Shown here one piece after another: positions 16,878-27,876 of a DNA stretch of 64,000 nt (positions within the stretch are counted from its first letter, which is position 1; each line of letters begins with the position of its first letter). The translations under genes were made by a program, and so were the position numbers. The DNA is from Hyphomicrobiales bacterium. Lineage in GTDB: Bacteria > Pseudomonadota > Alphaproteobacteria > Rhizobiales > Rhizobiaceae. Where the stretch lies: assembly GCA_900472485.1 (NCBI GenBank), contig UCII01000004.1, positions 268,739 to 332,738 of the forward strand, written 5' to 3'. The notes beneath the pieces are model-generated. The model was given only the letters and a program-made list of their open reading frames with translations, was not told the DNA's origin and did not search any database.

Positions 16878-18161
16878 ATGCCAACCAGCAACCCAGGTTT
16901 CGACACGCTTGCGATTCACGCCGGCGCGCAGCCGGACCCGGCGACAGGTGCACGCGCGACGCCGATCTACCAGACGACATCCTTCGTCTTTCAGGATGCG
17001 GATCATGCAGCCGCTCTGTTCGGATTGCAGCAGTTCGGCAATATCTATACCCGTATCATGAACCCGACGCAGGCCGTGCTGGAAGAGCGGGTGGCGGCCC
17101 TTGAAGGCGGAACTGCGGCTCTCGCCGTCGCCTCCGGTCATGCAGCGCAGCTCCTCATCTTCCATGCCATCATGCAGCCGGGTGACAATTTCGTCGCGGC
17201 CAAGCGGCTCTATGGTGGCTCGGTCAATCAGTTCGGGCAATCTTTCAAGAATTTCGACTGGCGGGTCCGTTGGGCCGATTCCGCCGATCCTGCTAACTTC
17301 GAAGCGCAGATCGACAGTCGCACCCGCGCCGTCTTTATCGAAAGCCTTGCCAATCCCGGCGGCACCTTCGTCGATATCGCTGCGATCGCGGCCGTCGCAC
17401 ACAAGCATGGTCTGCCACTGATCGTCGACAATACCCTGGCCAGCCCCTATCTCATCCGGCCGCTGGAGCATGGCGCCGATATCGTCGTGCACTCGCTGAC
17501 GAAGTTCCTCGGCGGCCACGGCAATTCCATGGGTGGCATCATCGTCGACGGCGGCACTTTCGACTGGTCCGCCTCCGGCAATTATCCCATGCTGTCTTCA
17601 CCGCGGCCGGAATATAACGGCATCGTGCTGCATGCGACCTTCGGCAATTTCGCTTTCGCCATCGCCTGCCGCGTGCTGGGCCTGCGCGATCTCGGCCCGG
17701 CCATCTCGCCGTTCAATGCCTTTCTTATCCTGACGGGCATCGAAACGCTGCCGCTGCGCATGCAGCGCCACTCCGACAATGCGGCTGCCGTTGCACGCTG
17801 GTTGAAGGCGCAGGAGAAAGTGGCATGGGTCAACTATTCTGGCCTGGAGGACGATCCGAACCACGCCCTACAGCAGCGTTACTCGCCGAAGGGCGCCGGT
17901 TCTGTCTTCACCTTCGGACTGAAGGGTGGCTATGAAGCCGGCAAGGGGTTGGTCGAAGGCCTGGAGCTCTTCTCGCATCTCGCCAATATCGGCGATACGC
18001 GTTCGCTCGTCATCCATCCTGCCTCGACGACCCACAAGCAGTTGACCGACGAGCAGAAGGTCGCGGCCGGCGCCGGTCCGGATGTGGTGCGTCTGTCCAT
18101 CGGTATCGAGGACGTCAAGGATATCATCGCCGATCTGGAGCAGGCGCTGGCGAAAGTCTGA
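16878..18161 (+). CDS. metY: O-acetylhomoserine sulfhydrylase (aminocarboxypropyltransferase)
   Basis: A 427-residue PLP enzyme of the Cys/Met metabolism family that makes homocysteine from O-acetylhomoserine and sulfide. The N-terminus [20 protein letters not shown], the [20 protein letters not shown] block and the PLP lysine K209 in [16 protein letters not shown] are clear. The C-terminal SRxxH-type block reads [18 protein letters not shown]. The ATG at 16878 has a GGCGGGAGGAAAA ribosome site; the open frame extends upstream without homology. The length matches sulfhydrylases rather than the shorter cystathionine enzymes. Confidence 0.92.
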   Translation: MPTSNPGFDTLAIHAGAQPDPATGARATPIYQTTSFVFQDADHAAALFGLQQFGNIYTRIMNPTQAVLEERVAALEGGTAALAVASGHAAQLLIFHAIMQPGDNFVAAKRLYGGSVNQFGQSFKNFDWRVRWADSADPANFEAQIDSRTRAVFIESLANPGGTFVDIAAIAAVAHKHGLPLIVDNTLASPYLIRPLEHGADIVVHSLTKFLGGHGNSMGGIIVDGGTFDWSASGNYPMLSSPRPEYNGIVLHATFGNFAFAIACRVLGLRDLGPAISPFNAFLILTGIETLPLRMQRHSDNAAAVARWLKAQEKVAWVNYSGLEDDPNHALQQRYSPKGAGSVFTFGLKGGYEAGKGLVEGLELFSHLANIGDTRSLVIHPASTTHKQLTDEQKVAAGAGPDVVRLSIGIEDVKDIIADLEQALAKV

Positions 18162-18289
18162 TGTGGTTCCTCACATACCCTTGAGAACGCTTTTTATTAG
18201 GTTGTATTGAGTCGATCGCCGAAAAAACCTTGAACGCGGCGCTCGCAGATATGGCCTCGACAATTCTCATGGGTCTCTTCAAACTGACC

Positions 18290-18838
18290 CTATAGGATGC
18301 CGGTTACGAAGCGATCCAGCCGGGTTTCAGGTCGATAGAGCGTCTTGACCAGGATCGCCGCGAAAAAGGCGGTAAGCATCCCGCCCATGACGTCACTGAC
18401 ATAATGCGTGCCGACATAGACTCGCGAGACGGATACGAGGATCGCGCCGAGTAGGAAGAAGAGGCTCCGCCCCGGCACGCGTTGAAGCGTAAATGCGGCG
18501 GCGATTGCGAACGCGGCCGTCGCGTGATCAGAGGGAAAGGACGGGTCATTGCTGCGATCTACAAGTAGCTTGGTGACCCCGGCATCATACGGGCGAAGGC
18601 GGCTGACAAAAAGCAGGATGACCTGGTTGATACCGAGACTGACGACGAATGTCAGGCCCGCAGCAACGAGTGCGTGTCGGGTTTCCGATCGACGTTCTCC
18701 GACCCACCATTGGATAGCGACAAGAGCGATCAACAAGGGAACGCCGTATGCCGAGATTAGGATCGTCAGGCGGTCGACTGTCGGGTTTCCGGCTATACCA
18801 TTGATCCACTCTGTTATAACGGCATCTAGTTCATACAT
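18290..18838 (-). CDS. PAP2-family membrane phosphatase
   Basis: A 182-residue membrane protein with five or six hydrophobic segments and the three acid-phosphatase motifs: SRLRPYDAG, SFPSDHATAAF and SRVYVGTHYVSDVMGG. Such proteins hydrolyse lipid phosphates, often undecaprenyl pyrophosphate (bacitracin resistance) or phosphatidic acid. The ATG at 18838 follows an AAGGAG site; a longer frame adds an Arg-rich stretch without support. Neighbours give no pathway hint, although the envelope polysaccharide genes nearby would need polyprenyl recycling. Confidence 0.88.
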   Translation of the reverse strand: MYELDAVITEWINGIAGNPTVDRLTILISAYGVPLLIALVAIQWWVGERRSETRHALVAAGLTFVVSLGINQVILLFVSRLRPYDAGVTKLLVDRSNDPSFPSDHATAAFAIAAAFTLQRVPGRSLFFLLGAILVSVSRVYVGTHYVSDVMGGMLTAFFAAILVKTLYRPETRLDRFVTGIL

Positions 18839-19045
18839 GCTGGCTCCTTCTGAACCGCGATTACGATTTCGGCCCGATCGAGATGGTCGAGCCAAATTAA
18901 CGAAGCGTACTAGGGCATTGTTTTCTGACGTTTCCCTGAAAGGTGGCCCTTGATATCGGGCGGCAGGTCAGGATGATGTGCGTTCCGGGTTCGCATGTCC
19001 TTGAGCTCGCGGAGAGCCACATGAGGCGATAGACAGGAGACATTC

Positions 19046-19390
19046 GTGACGACCTATCTGGCAGTGGAGATCGGCGGCGTTGAACCGGAAACGGGCGCGC
19101 CCGCAGCGGATCGTCTCGTTTCGGGAGCCCCGACCTTCCGAACCTGGAGCCTCGATGAGGCTGAAGGCGGCCTTTACGCGGGCTTGTGGGAGGCGACTCC
19201 AGGGAAGTGGAAGATCGCCTATGACGAGTGGGAGTATTTCAGCATTCTCTTCGGCTATTCCGTTGTGACAGCCGATGACGGCGAGACGTTTCATCTGCGC
19301 GCAGGCGACCGCATGATCTTGAAGCCGGGTTTCAAGGGGACGTGGGAAGTTATTGAAACGACTCGCAAGGACTATGTAATCCGCCTTTGA
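19046..19390 (+). CDS. Cupin-fold protein (cupin_3/DUF861 type)
   Basis: A 114-residue single-domain cupin: GGLYAGLWEATPGKWKIAY, then the first motif remnant EWEYFSILFGYSVVTADDG and the second motif GDRMILKPGFKGTWEV. The classical metal histidines are mostly absent, as in many (S)-ureidoglycine-aminohydrolase-like cupins of unknown role. The start is GTG at 19046 with an ACAGGAG ribosome site. It is upstream of the pst operon on the same strand, separated by the Pho box, so it is probably an independent unit. Confidence 0.82.
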   Translation: MTTYLAVEIGGVEPETGAPAADRLVSGAPTFRTWSLDEAEGGLYAGLWEATPGKWKIAYDEWEYFSILFGYSVVTADDGETFHLRAGDRMILKPGFKGTWEVIETTRKDYVIRL

Positions 19391-19511
19391 GGATGGCCTT
19401 GATTCAAAACGTGAAGATCGCCTTGCTTTATGAAAGGATGCGAGCCTTTCCCTGTGGCTCGGCAACGGCCACTATGCTTGCTGCAGGTTGTGTCACCGCT
19501 GCTTCATTAAA

Positions 19512-19529
19512 CTGTCATCAAACTGAAAC
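19512..19529 (+). promoter_or_regulatory. Pho box upstream of pstS
   Basis: CTGTCAT, four bases (CAAA), then CTGAAAC: the PhoB direct-repeat operator, first half perfect and second half 4 of 7 with the CTG kept. It lies 122 bp before the pstS start. Phosphate-starvation induction of the operon follows from this. Confidence 0.85.
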
Positions 19530-19650
19530 AATGCGGCATTAGAGCCATCACTGTCGCCGGGAGGTCGAGGTGGGGTTCCTAACCGATGGGATACTTCGTG
19601 CTTAGCTCCTGCTCGCCATCCTTTCGTCACTCTGGGAAGTGAGTTCAATC

Positions 19651-20676
19651 ATGTTGAATCAAAAATTTCGTTCGCTTTGCCTGACTGCAGGCTTCATCGC
19701 GGCTATGTCCGCTTCGGCCTCCGCTGCCGATATCACGGGCGCCGGCTCGAGCTTCATCGCACCGGTTCTGTCCAAGTGGGCTGAAGGCTACAAGGCTGCG
19801 ACGAACAATGTCGTCAACTATCAGTCGGTCGGTTCGGGCGCCGGCATCAAGCAGCTCCTCGACAAGACCATCGTATTCGGCGCTTCGGACAAGCCGATGA
19901 GCGACGCCGACCTCGAGAAGAACGGCATTGCCCAGTTCCCGATGATCTCCGGCGGTATCGTCGTTTCCTATAACGTTGAAGGCGTAAAGCCGGGCGAACT
20001 CGTTCTTGACGGCAAGACGCTGGCCGACATCTTCCTCGGCAAGATCGCCAAGTGGGACGATGCAGCCATCAAGGCGCTCAACCCCGATGTAAAGCTGCCG
20101 TCCACGGCAATCTCGGTCGTTTACCGCGCCGACAGCTCGGGCACGACCTTCAACTTCACCGACTACCTGTCGAAGGTTTCGCCGGAGTGGAAGGAAAAGG
20201 TTGGCTCGAACACGGCCGTTGAATGGCCTGTTGGCTTCGGCGCCAAGGGTTCGGAAGGCGTTTCCACCACCGTCAACCAGACGGCTGGTTCGATCTCCTA
20301 CGTTGAATATTCCTACGTCGTCGCCAACCACATCGGTTTCGCGAAGATGAAGAACGCTGCCGGCAAGGTTATCGAGCCGAGCCTCGAGACCTTCAAGGCT
20401 GCCGCTTCCAACGCCGATTGGGCCAAGGCCAAGAACTTCAACCTGATCATCACCAATCAGCCGGGCGAAAAGAGCTGGCCGATTGCTGCCTCGACCTGGG
20501 TTCTGCTCTACAAGAAGCCGGCCGATGCTGCTAAGAACGAAGAGGCACTGAAGTTCTTCAAGTGGTCCTATGAGCATGGCCAGAAGGACGCGACCGCCCT
20601 GTCGTATCTTGCGGTACCGGACAATGTTGTCGAGATCGTCGAGAAGTCCTGGAAGACGGACTTCGGCACGAAGTAA
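19651..20676 (+). CDS. pstS: Periplasmic phosphate-binding protein PstS
   Basis: A 342-residue substrate-binding protein of the high-affinity Pst phosphate ABC transporter. A signal peptide ends near residue 26 ([16 protein letters not shown]), and [16 protein letters not shown] begins the mature protein as in PstS. Phosphate-contact blocks are visible: [20 protein letters not shown] and [17 protein letters not shown] use the ATG at 19651 rather than the in-frame GTG at 19639. It is first in pstSCAB under a Pho box, and a hairpin between pstS and pstC probably raises its expression relative to the rest. Confidence 0.97.
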   Translation: MLNQKFRSLCLTAGFIAAMSASASAADITGAGSSFIAPVLSKWAEGYKAATNNVVNYQSVGSGAGIKQLLDKTIVFGASDKPMSDADLEKNGIAQFPMISGGIVVSYNVEGVKPGELVLDGKTLADIFLGKIAKWDDAAIKALNPDVKLPSTAISVVYRADSSGTTFNFTDYLSKVSPEWKEKVGSNTAVEWPVGFGAKGSEGVSTTVNQTAGSISYVEYSYVVANHIGFAKMKNAAGKVIEPSLETFKAAASNADWAKAKNFNLIITNQPGEKSWPIAASTWVLLYKKPADAAKNEEALKFFKWSYEHGQKDATALSYLAVPDNVVEIVEKSWKTDFGTK

Positions 20677-20700
20677 TTTGTGTTAGGCGAGAAAGTTGCG

Positions 20701-20728
20701 GCGGACAGGGTATTGCCCTGTCCGCCTT
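20701..20728 (+). terminator. Hairpin between pstS and pstC
   Basis: GCGGACAGGG, loop TATTG, CCCTGTCCGC (perfect 10-bp stem) followed by CTTT. Such partial terminators or RNA-stabilising stems after the binding-protein gene give excess PstS over the membrane subunits in many ABC operons. Confidence 0.75.
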
Positions 20729-20752
20729 TCGTGACAGGACAAGGGGAAATCG

Positions 20753-21724
20753 ATGGCTGACGCGACTCAGATGGCTGGCTTCCAGGCTGTGAATACCTCC
20801 GCCGCGACCAGAAAGTTTCGGATTCAGGACCGGATTTTCTATTTGATGACGCTTGGCTCGGCTATTCTTGTCGTGCTTCTGTTGCTGGCCATCCTCGTGG
20901 TTCTTGTCATCGATGCCTTGCCCACATTTCAGACCTTTGGCTTGTCGTTCCTTTGGGGTACCAAGTGGAGCGCGCCGGCAGATATTTATGGCGCCGTCCC
21001 TGCCGTGGTCGGCACACTCGTAAGTTCGTTCATCGCCATGTTGATTGCCGTTCCCCTGGGCATCGGCATCGCCATCTTCCTCACGGAACTTTGCCCCGGC
21101 AGCCTGCGCCGTCCAATCAGCACGGCCATCGAGCTTCTGGCAGGCGTTCCCTCCATTATCTATGGCATCGTCGGTCTGTTCATTCTCGTGCCGCTGATGC
21201 AGAACAATATCCTTCCTTTCCTGATGGCGACGGTCGGCCAGGTGCCGGTGATCGGCCTGCTGTTCCAGCCGCCGGCGCCAGGCGTCGGCCTGCTGACGGC
21301 AAGCCTCGTGCTCGCCGTCATGATCCTGCCGTTCATCACCGCGATCTCCCGCGACGTGTTCAGCACCGTTCCGCCGATGCTGCGCGAATCCGCTTACGGC
21401 ATGGGCATGACGACATGGGAAGTGGCCCGTCACATCCTGATCCCCTACACGCGCCGCGGCCTCGTCGGCGGCATCATGCTCGGCCTTGGCCGCGCGCTTG
21501 GCGAAACCATGGCGGTCACCTTCGTCATCGGCTCGGTAAGCCGCCTGCAATCGTCGATCATCTCGCCGTCCACCACCATTTCCGCCCAAATCGCGAACAA
21601 TTTCGGCGATGCCGACGGTCTGCAATTGTCGAGCCTGATTGCGCTCGGCCTACTCCTGTTCGTCCTGTCATTCTGCGTGCTTGCGCTGGCGAGATGGATG
21701 ATCGGCCGCGGCGACTCGCACTGA
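20753..21724 (+). CDS. pstC: Phosphate ABC transporter permease PstC
   Basis: A 323-residue inner-membrane permease with six main hydrophobic segments. The ABC coupling (EAA) loop is MLRESAYGMGMTTWEVARHILIP, with the invariant G about residue 240. The start GLSFLWGTKWSA and the motif GIAIFLTELCP are typical of PstC. An AAGGGGAA ribosome site precedes the ATG. It pairs with PstA, whose start is 10 bp downstream of its stop. Confidence 0.96.
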   Translation: MADATQMAGFQAVNTSAATRKFRIQDRIFYLMTLGSAILVVLLLLAILVVLVIDALPTFQTFGLSFLWGTKWSAPADIYGAVPAVVGTLVSSFIAMLIAVPLGIGIAIFLTELCPGSLRRPISTAIELLAGVPSIIYGIVGLFILVPLMQNNILPFLMATVGQVPVIGLLFQPPAPGVGLLTASLVLAVMILPFITAISRDVFSTVPPMLRESAYGMGMTTWEVARHILIPYTRRGLVGGIMLGLGRALGETMAVTFVIGSVSRLQSSIISPSTTISAQIANNFGDADGLQLSSLIALGLLLFVLSFCVLALARWMIGRGDSH

Positions 21725-21734
21725 GGAAAAAACC

Positions 21735-22586
21735 ATGGACAATGCAATTCGTCAGAACCTCGTGTCGAGGCGTTATGGGAAGAACCGGGTGATGATGGTC
21801 TTGTGCTTCATCGCGGCCATCCTCGGCATCTTCTTTCTCAGCGTGATCCTTGCGACCCTGCTTTATCGCGGCATATCGGCGCTCAACCTCGACGTGTTCA
21901 CCATGTCGATCCCGGCCCAAGGCTCGCGCGGTGGCCTGATCAACGCGATCTACGGCACCGTGCTGGTCACGGGCCTCGCCATCGTGATCGCCGCACCGAT
22001 CGGCATTCTTGCCGCCACCTATCTTGTGGAATATGCCAACGGCAGCAAACTTGCCGAAGCTGCCAAGTTCCTCAACGACATCTTGCTGTCCGCGCCTTCG
22101 ATCATCATCGGCGTGTTCGTCTACGGCGCCGTGGTCGTGCCTATGCACGGCAATTCCGCTATCGCGGGCATCCTTGCGCTGGCGCTGATCGCGCTTCCGG
22201 TCGTCAACCGCACGACACAGGACATGCTGTTGCTGGTACCAAACGCGCTTCGTGAAGCGACCGCAGCGCTCGGCGCTCCGCGCTGGAAATCCATGATGAT
22301 GGTGGTTTACCGTTCCGCCTGGACCGGCATTCTCACCGGCATCCTGCTGGCCGTCGCCCGCATCAGCGGCGAAACCGCGCCATTGCTCTTTACGGCCGGT
22401 TACAGCAAATTCATGAATACAGACCTGACCGGTCCGATCGCCACGCTGCCGGTTGCCATCAACACGCTTGCCGCCGATGCTGGCGAGGATCTCAAACAGC
22501 TGGCCTGGGCCGGCGCGTTGATCATCACCGTTGCCATCCTTGCGCTTAACATCCTTGCCCGTGTCTTGAGTGGGCGCCGCCAGTGA
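21735..22586 (+). CDS. pstA: Phosphate ABC transporter permease PstA
   Basis: A 283-residue second permease subunit. It has an N-terminal helix, then [36 protein letters not shown], and the coupling loop [41 protein letters not shown] is a PstA hallmark. It ends 29 bp before the chosen pstB start; an alternative in-frame GTG for pstB would overlap its stop. Confidence 0.96.
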   Translation: MDNAIRQNLVSRRYGKNRVMMVLCFIAAILGIFFLSVILATLLYRGISALNLDVFTMSIPAQGSRGGLINAIYGTVLVTGLAIVIAAPIGILAATYLVEYANGSKLAEAAKFLNDILLSAPSIIIGVFVYGAVVVPMHGNSAIAGILALALIALPVVNRTTQDMLLLVPNALREATAALGAPRWKSMMMVVYRSAWTGILTGILLAVARISGETAPLLFTAGYSKFMNTDLTGPIATLPVAINTLAADAGEDLKQLAWAGALIITVAILALNILARVLSGRRQ

Positions 22587-22615
22587 CGCAGCCGCCGAAC
22601 GATAGGAATGAGACC

Positions 22616-23449
22616 ATGAACATGAGCGACAACAAATTCCAGAGCGTCAACGCACAGCAGGGGAAGGACGCCGCTTCCCAGTCGGATCTCGGCCTGGCGA
22701 AACTTGAGGTGAAGAACCTCGATTTCACCTATCAGAACGGCCATCGCGTTCTGAAGAGCGTGAATATGAACATCCGCAAGAATGCGGTCACCGCCTTCAT
22801 CGGCCCTTCGGGCTGCGGCAAATCCACGTTGCTGCGCACCTTCAACCGCATGTATGATCTCTATCCGGGCCAGACGGTTGCGGGCGAGATCCTGCTGGAT
22901 GGCCGCAATATTCTCACCAAGGACGTCGATCTGAACGATCTGCGCGCCAAGGTCGGCATGGTGTTCCAGAAGCCGACGCCGTTCCCCATGTCGATCTACG
23001 AGAACGTCGCTTTCGGCATCCGTCTCTATGAGAAGGTCTCCAAGTCGGAAATGGACGCACGCGTCGAAGCGGCGCTGACGGAAACGGCGCTGTGGAGCGA
23101 AGTCAAGGACAAGCTGCACCAGAGCGGACTTGGCCTTTCCGGTGGACAGCAGCAGCGCCTCTGCATCGCTCGCGCCATCGCCATTCGTCCCGAAGTCCTG
23201 CTGCTCGACGAGCCGACCTCGGCTCTGGACCCGATCTCGACCGCCAAGGTCGAGGAACTGGTGTCGCAGTTGAAGGGCGACTTCACCATCGTTATCGTCA
23301 CGCACAATATGCAGCAGGCAAGCCGTATCTCCGACAGCACCGCTTTCATGTATCTCGGCGAACTGATCGAATATGGCGCAACCGAGCAGATCTTTCAGGC
23401 GCCGAAGGTCAAGCGCACGGAAGACTACATCACCGGTCGTTACGGCTGA
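22616..23449 (+). CDS. pstB: Phosphate ABC transporter ATPase PstB
   Basis: A 277-residue ATP-binding subunit. Walker A is [13 protein letters not shown], the Q-loop lies in [20 protein letters not shown], the signature is [16 protein letters not shown], Walker B is [16 protein letters not shown] and the switch His is in [10 protein letters not shown]. The ATG at 22616 is preceded by AGGAATGAG; an in-frame GTG at 22583 overlaps pstA and adds 11 residues. It closes the operon: a terminator follows and there is no phoU or phoB, unlike several other rhizobial pst operons. Confidence 0.96.
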   Translation: MNMSDNKFQSVNAQQGKDAASQSDLGLAKLEVKNLDFTYQNGHRVLKSVNMNIRKNAVTAFIGPSGCGKSTLLRTFNRMYDLYPGQTVAGEILLDGRNILTKDVDLNDLRAKVGMVFQKPTPFPMSIYENVAFGIRLYEKVSKSEMDARVEAALTETALWSEVKDKLHQSGLGLSGGQQQRLCIARAIAIRPEVLLLDEPTSALDPISTAKVEELVSQLKGDFTIVIVTHNMQQASRISDSTAFMYLGELIEYGATEQIFQAPKVKRTEDYITGRYG

Positions 23450-23478
23450 TACGGCTGGACATTGCCGCACAATTTGCG

Positions 23479-23505
23479 AAGGCGCGCTGTTCAGGCGCGC
23501 CTTTT
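23479..23505 (+). terminator. Intrinsic terminator of pstSCAB
   Basis: AAGGCGCGC, 7-nt loop, GCGCGCCTT followed by TTG. Perfect 9-bp stem, 30 bp after the pstB stop codon. Confidence 0.8.
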
Positions 23506-23590
23506 GCGTTTGAGAATGGCCGCCTTGTTGGGCTGTCGTATGATTTGATCAAGCTAAGGCCTATCGAATGGGATATGCCGGATGAACCGA

Positions 23591-24844
23591 TTACATCCTG
23601 GCGAGCGTGCCCATGCGCCGCAAGGCGTGGATCTGGTCGTCGAGCGTCGGCACCAGCTCACCTTCATCCGCTGCGGTCGTCGCGTCTGGCTCTCTGGCGG
23701 TCTCCATTTCATTGAAGACGATGGTGCAGTTGCGGCCTGCGCGCTTGGCGGCATAAAGTGCGCGGTCTGCAAAGGAGACAAGCCGGTCCCAGCTGACGGT
23801 GTCGCGCGGCATGATCGCGACGCCGACGCTGACCGTCGCCGGCACCAGCGAGCGGCCGGCAAGCAGCGGCACCCGGCAGAAATCGGCGCGGATGGTTTCC
23901 GCCAGCGCTTCCGCCTGCGCTTGATCGTCTATCGGAACGAAGGCGACGAATTCCTCACCGCCCATTCTCCCGAATGCGCCGCTACGTGGCACGAACTGGC
24001 GGGCAATGCGGGCAAACTCGACCAGAACCGCATCGCCTGCCTGATGGCCATGACGATCGTTGATCTTCTTGAAATGGTCGAGATCGAACAATACGGCGGC
24101 AAGCTTTGGCGGCTCCTGCTGGTCTTTCCCGACGAGAATATCGTAGCTTTCCTGAAGCCCGCGCCGGTTCAGAACTCCCGTCAACGTATCGGTGATGGAA
24201 ATCGCCCGCCAACGGCGCTCGGCGCGTTCCATGAGAAGCTTCCCATTGAGAACGATAGCGACGATGATGAGCAGTGCATAGCCGAGTGCCATGTAGCCAC
24301 GATAGATCATGGCCTGTTCCAATGGCGGGGCCACCAACACCATCCAGAGAGCCGAGCCGAAGCAGAAGCAGGCGAGTGTCACGAAGACGATGCCCAGCTG
24401 CCCGCGCGCCGGTTCGCGCCGCCCATCGGCCGGCTGAACGGCAAAGGCGAGCAGGGTCGCGCCGACTGCGCCCGCGAGATCATAGACGATGATGCGATTG
24501 ACGAAATCATCGGTGACCCAGGGCAGGCTGGCGCCAATCAGCCAGAGCACGGGGGGCAGGAATGCCGACCATTCCAGCTTGCGTTTGTCCATTATGCGGA
24601 AGCCGGCGATCCAGGCGCTTTCGCCAAGCAGCCCGACGGCATTGCCGATCTGGATCGACCAGATATCAGGGATGACGCCGCGAGCTGCCACCAAGGCGAA
24701 TCCCGCCGCGCTGACCGTGAAACCCAGAGCCCAGATGAGATAGGCGGGGGACTTGCGGTCGTGCCGCCAGGCAAGAAGGAGAACGGTCGCCAGGGTGATG
24801 GCTTCCGAACACCAGATGGTGAGGCCTGTGGTCATATTCAGCAC
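23591..24844 (-). CDS. Membrane diguanylate cyclase (GGDEF)
   Basis: A 417-residue protein with an N-terminal membrane part of about six or seven hydrophobic segments (residues 1-200) and a C-terminal GGDEF domain from about 220 (ISITDTLTGVLNRRGL). The active site GGEEF is at residues 295-299, in AFGRMGGEEFVAF, and FDLDHFKKINDRHGHQAGD is intact, so it should make cyclic di-GMP. The RxxD inhibitory site is absent at its usual place five residues before GGEEF. It is convergent with pstB. The N-terminal sensor ligand is unknown. Confidence 0.9.
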   Translation of the reverse strand: MLNMTTGLTIWCSEAITLATVLLLAWRHDRKSPAYLIWALGFTVSAAGFALVAARGVIPDIWSIQIGNAVGLLGESAWIAGFRIMDKRKLEWSAFLPPVLWLIGASLPWVTDDFVNRIIVYDLAGAVGATLLAFAVQPADGRREPARGQLGIVFVTLACFCFGSALWMVLVAPPLEQAMIYRGYMALGYALLIIVAIVLNGKLLMERAERRWRAISITDTLTGVLNRRGLQESYDILVGKDQQEPPKLAAVLFDLDHFKKINDRHGHQAGDAVLVEFARIARQFVPRSGAFGRMGGEEFVAFVPIDDQAQAEALAETIRADFCRVPLLAGRSLVPATVSVGVAIMPRDTVSWDRLVSFADRALYAAKRAGRNCTIVFNEMETAREPDATTAADEGELVPTLDDQIHALRRMGTLARM

Positions 24845-25249
24845 GATCGGACGTCTCCGCTGTTTTGGTCCGTCGGCGCAAGCAGCACGACGATTTCCGC
24901 GATCGGCTCATCCTTGCCCAATAAGATGGCAAGTTCCTTAAATGAGTTGGTAAATTTTGCCTGTGGTGGAGATCTCCGCCCGGCCGCGCGTACGGACCTT
25001 CACGCTTCCTTCACCTTGCGGCCGCGAATTGTAGTGGGTAGCGGACGATGCGTCGCTGCGGCACCTTGGCATTCGAGGAGCCGTGGTTAGAAATGCTGTG
25101 TGAACGCTTCGTGGGGTATGAGTGCTTTTTGACGTTATGCTTTCGGGCGTCTTGAAGTGCAGGGCAGGGACACTCTATGTAGGAGTAAAGGATTTTTACT
25201 CCGATTCCCGGCGTCTCCGTCGCCGGGGCAAGTTTGATAAAGGACGCAC
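24845..25249. other. Promoter and leader region of clpP
   Basis: 405 bp without a gene between divergent units. The right part holds a candidate heat-shock promoter and two perfect hairpins in the presumed clpP 5' leader: GGAGTAAA/TTTACTCC (25182-25202) and CCCGGCG/CGCCGGG (25207-25227). Nothing was recognised in the left 250 bp. Confidence 0.55.
25151..25180 (+). promoter_or_regulatory. Candidate RpoH-type promoter of clpP
   Basis: CTTGAAG and, about 15 bp on, CTCTATGT resemble the -35 CTTG and -10 elements of alphaproteobacterial heat-shock promoters. It is about 70 bp before the clpP ATG. Sequence match only. Confidence 0.4.
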
Positions 25250-25882
25250 ATGAGAAATCCAGTCGATACAGCTATGGCTCTGGTGCCGATGGTTGTCGAG
25301 CAGACCAACCGCGGGGAGCGGTCTTACGATATCTATTCCCGCCTGCTGAAGGAACGCATCATTTTCCTGACCGGACCGGTCGAAGACCATATGGCGACGC
25401 TGGTGTGCGCCCAGCTTCTCTTCCTCGAGGCCGAAAACCCGAAGAAGGAAATCGCGCTCTATATCAATTCGCCCGGCGGCGTCGTCACCGCCGGCATGGC
25501 GATCTATGATACGATGCAGTTCATCAAGCCGGCCGTTTCGACGCTCTGCATCGGCCAGGCCGCATCCATGGGTTCGCTGCTTCTGGCCGCCGGCGACAAG
25601 GACATGCGTTTCGCAACGCCGAATTCCCGCATCATGGTTCACCAGCCTTCGGGCGGTTTCCAGGGCCAGGCTTCGGACATCGAACGCCACGCGCGCGACA
25701 TCATCAAGATGAAGCGCCGTCTCAATGAAGTTTACGTCAAGCATTGCGGCCGGACCTATGAAGAGGTCGAGCAGACGCTCGATCGTGACCATTTCATGTC
25801 CTCGGATGAGGCCAAGGAATGGGGTCTGATCGACAAGGTGCTGACGTCGCGTACTGAAATAGAAGGTGAAACCGCCTCGTGA
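25250..25882 (+). CDS. clpP: ATP-dependent Clp protease proteolytic subunit
   Basis: A 210-residue serine peptidase that forms the tetradecameric barrel partnered with ClpX or ClpA. The triad is visible with normal spacing: S106 in [12 protein letters not shown]131 in [14 protein letters not shown] and D180 in [11 protein letters not shown]. The N-terminal [21 protein letters not shown] is typical. It is followed 298 bp later by clpX in the same direction. Two hairpins occupy its leader and a CTTG-type promoter lies upstream. Confidence 0.97.
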   Translation: MRNPVDTAMALVPMVVEQTNRGERSYDIYSRLLKERIIFLTGPVEDHMATLVCAQLLFLEAENPKKEIALYINSPGGVVTAGMAIYDTMQFIKPAVSTLCIGQAASMGSLLLAAGDKDMRFATPNSRIMVHQPSGGFQGQASDIERHARDIIKMKRRLNEVYVKHCGRTYEEVEQTLDRDHFMSSDEAKEWGLIDKVLTSRTEIEGETAS

Positions 25883-26180
25883 TTATCCACTAGGCGGTGA
25901 CTTCTACGCCACAGTTCTATCCCATTTGTGATCGAATAGGGGTTTAATGTGGAGCGGAACGCGGTAATAGTACGCATTAATGCTATGTAGCGTTTTTGTG
26001 ACATAGCATTCGGCATTCGAAGGGGGATTCGTTGCCACGCAGTTCCGGTTTGGTTGCCTGGCCTGCGTTCAGTACCCTGAAGGGCGCCGCGATCTGCAAA
26101 CGAGGGGCAGATCCGGCGGGCGCATAGAGTGGACCGCGATTTCAAATCGGAAATTTGCGGCGTGCTGGAAGGAAAGTGAT

Positions 26181-27458
<1,278 letters not shown>

Positions 27459-27482
27459 TCCATCATCCGTGATCACGAATCG

Positions 27483-27508
27483 GGGGCTCGTCATCGGCGG
27501 GCCCCTTT
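27483..27508 (+). terminator. Terminator after clpX
   Basis: GGGGCTCG pairs with CGGGCCCC (one G-U) around a 7-nt loop and is followed by TTT. It begins 24 bp after the clpX stop codon. Confidence 0.65.
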
Positions 27509-27770
27509 CTGTTTGAAAAATCGCACGGTTTGCTGATAAAGTCTTGGATAAGCTTATGGGAATGCCGTCGAAACCGGTTGTGAAGAACCCCAGCTGCAGC
27601 CATGATGGCATGATTCTGGAGCACGAGGCGGACGGGGCGCAGGCCCGGCGTTTTTCTTCGGATCTTAACGTCGCCGGCAGCGTTCGAGTTGTCGGGCTTT
27701 GGTGTTTTGTTGTTGCGTTCCTCCTTGCGGATATGCGGGATCGTTGCCTTGTGGCGGGCGTTTCCTGTGA

Positions 27771-27798
27771 CTTGAAATAGGCAGTGTGAAGCTCCACT
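27771..27798 (+). promoter_or_regulatory. Candidate RpoH-type promoter of lon
   Basis: CTTGAAA followed 14 bp later by CTCCACTT, about 80 bp before the lon ATG. It resembles the alphaproteobacterial heat-shock consensus; the match in the -10 part is loose. Confidence 0.4.
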
Positions 27799-27876
27799 TG
27801 TTTACCAAGTGAGAGAGCCGGCTTAATCCCCCCGCCGGCAGAGAGCCCGGGAACGGGACGACGGAAAGGAAATGAC

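Larger units (their letters stand above)
27459..27876. other. clpX-lon intergenic region
   Basis: 418 bp with no supportable gene; a 78-codon open frame inside has no ribosome site and lacks protein-like composition. It contains the clpX terminator and a candidate heat-shock promoter for lon, and ends with the GGAAAGGAAATGAC leader of lon. Confidence 0.6.
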
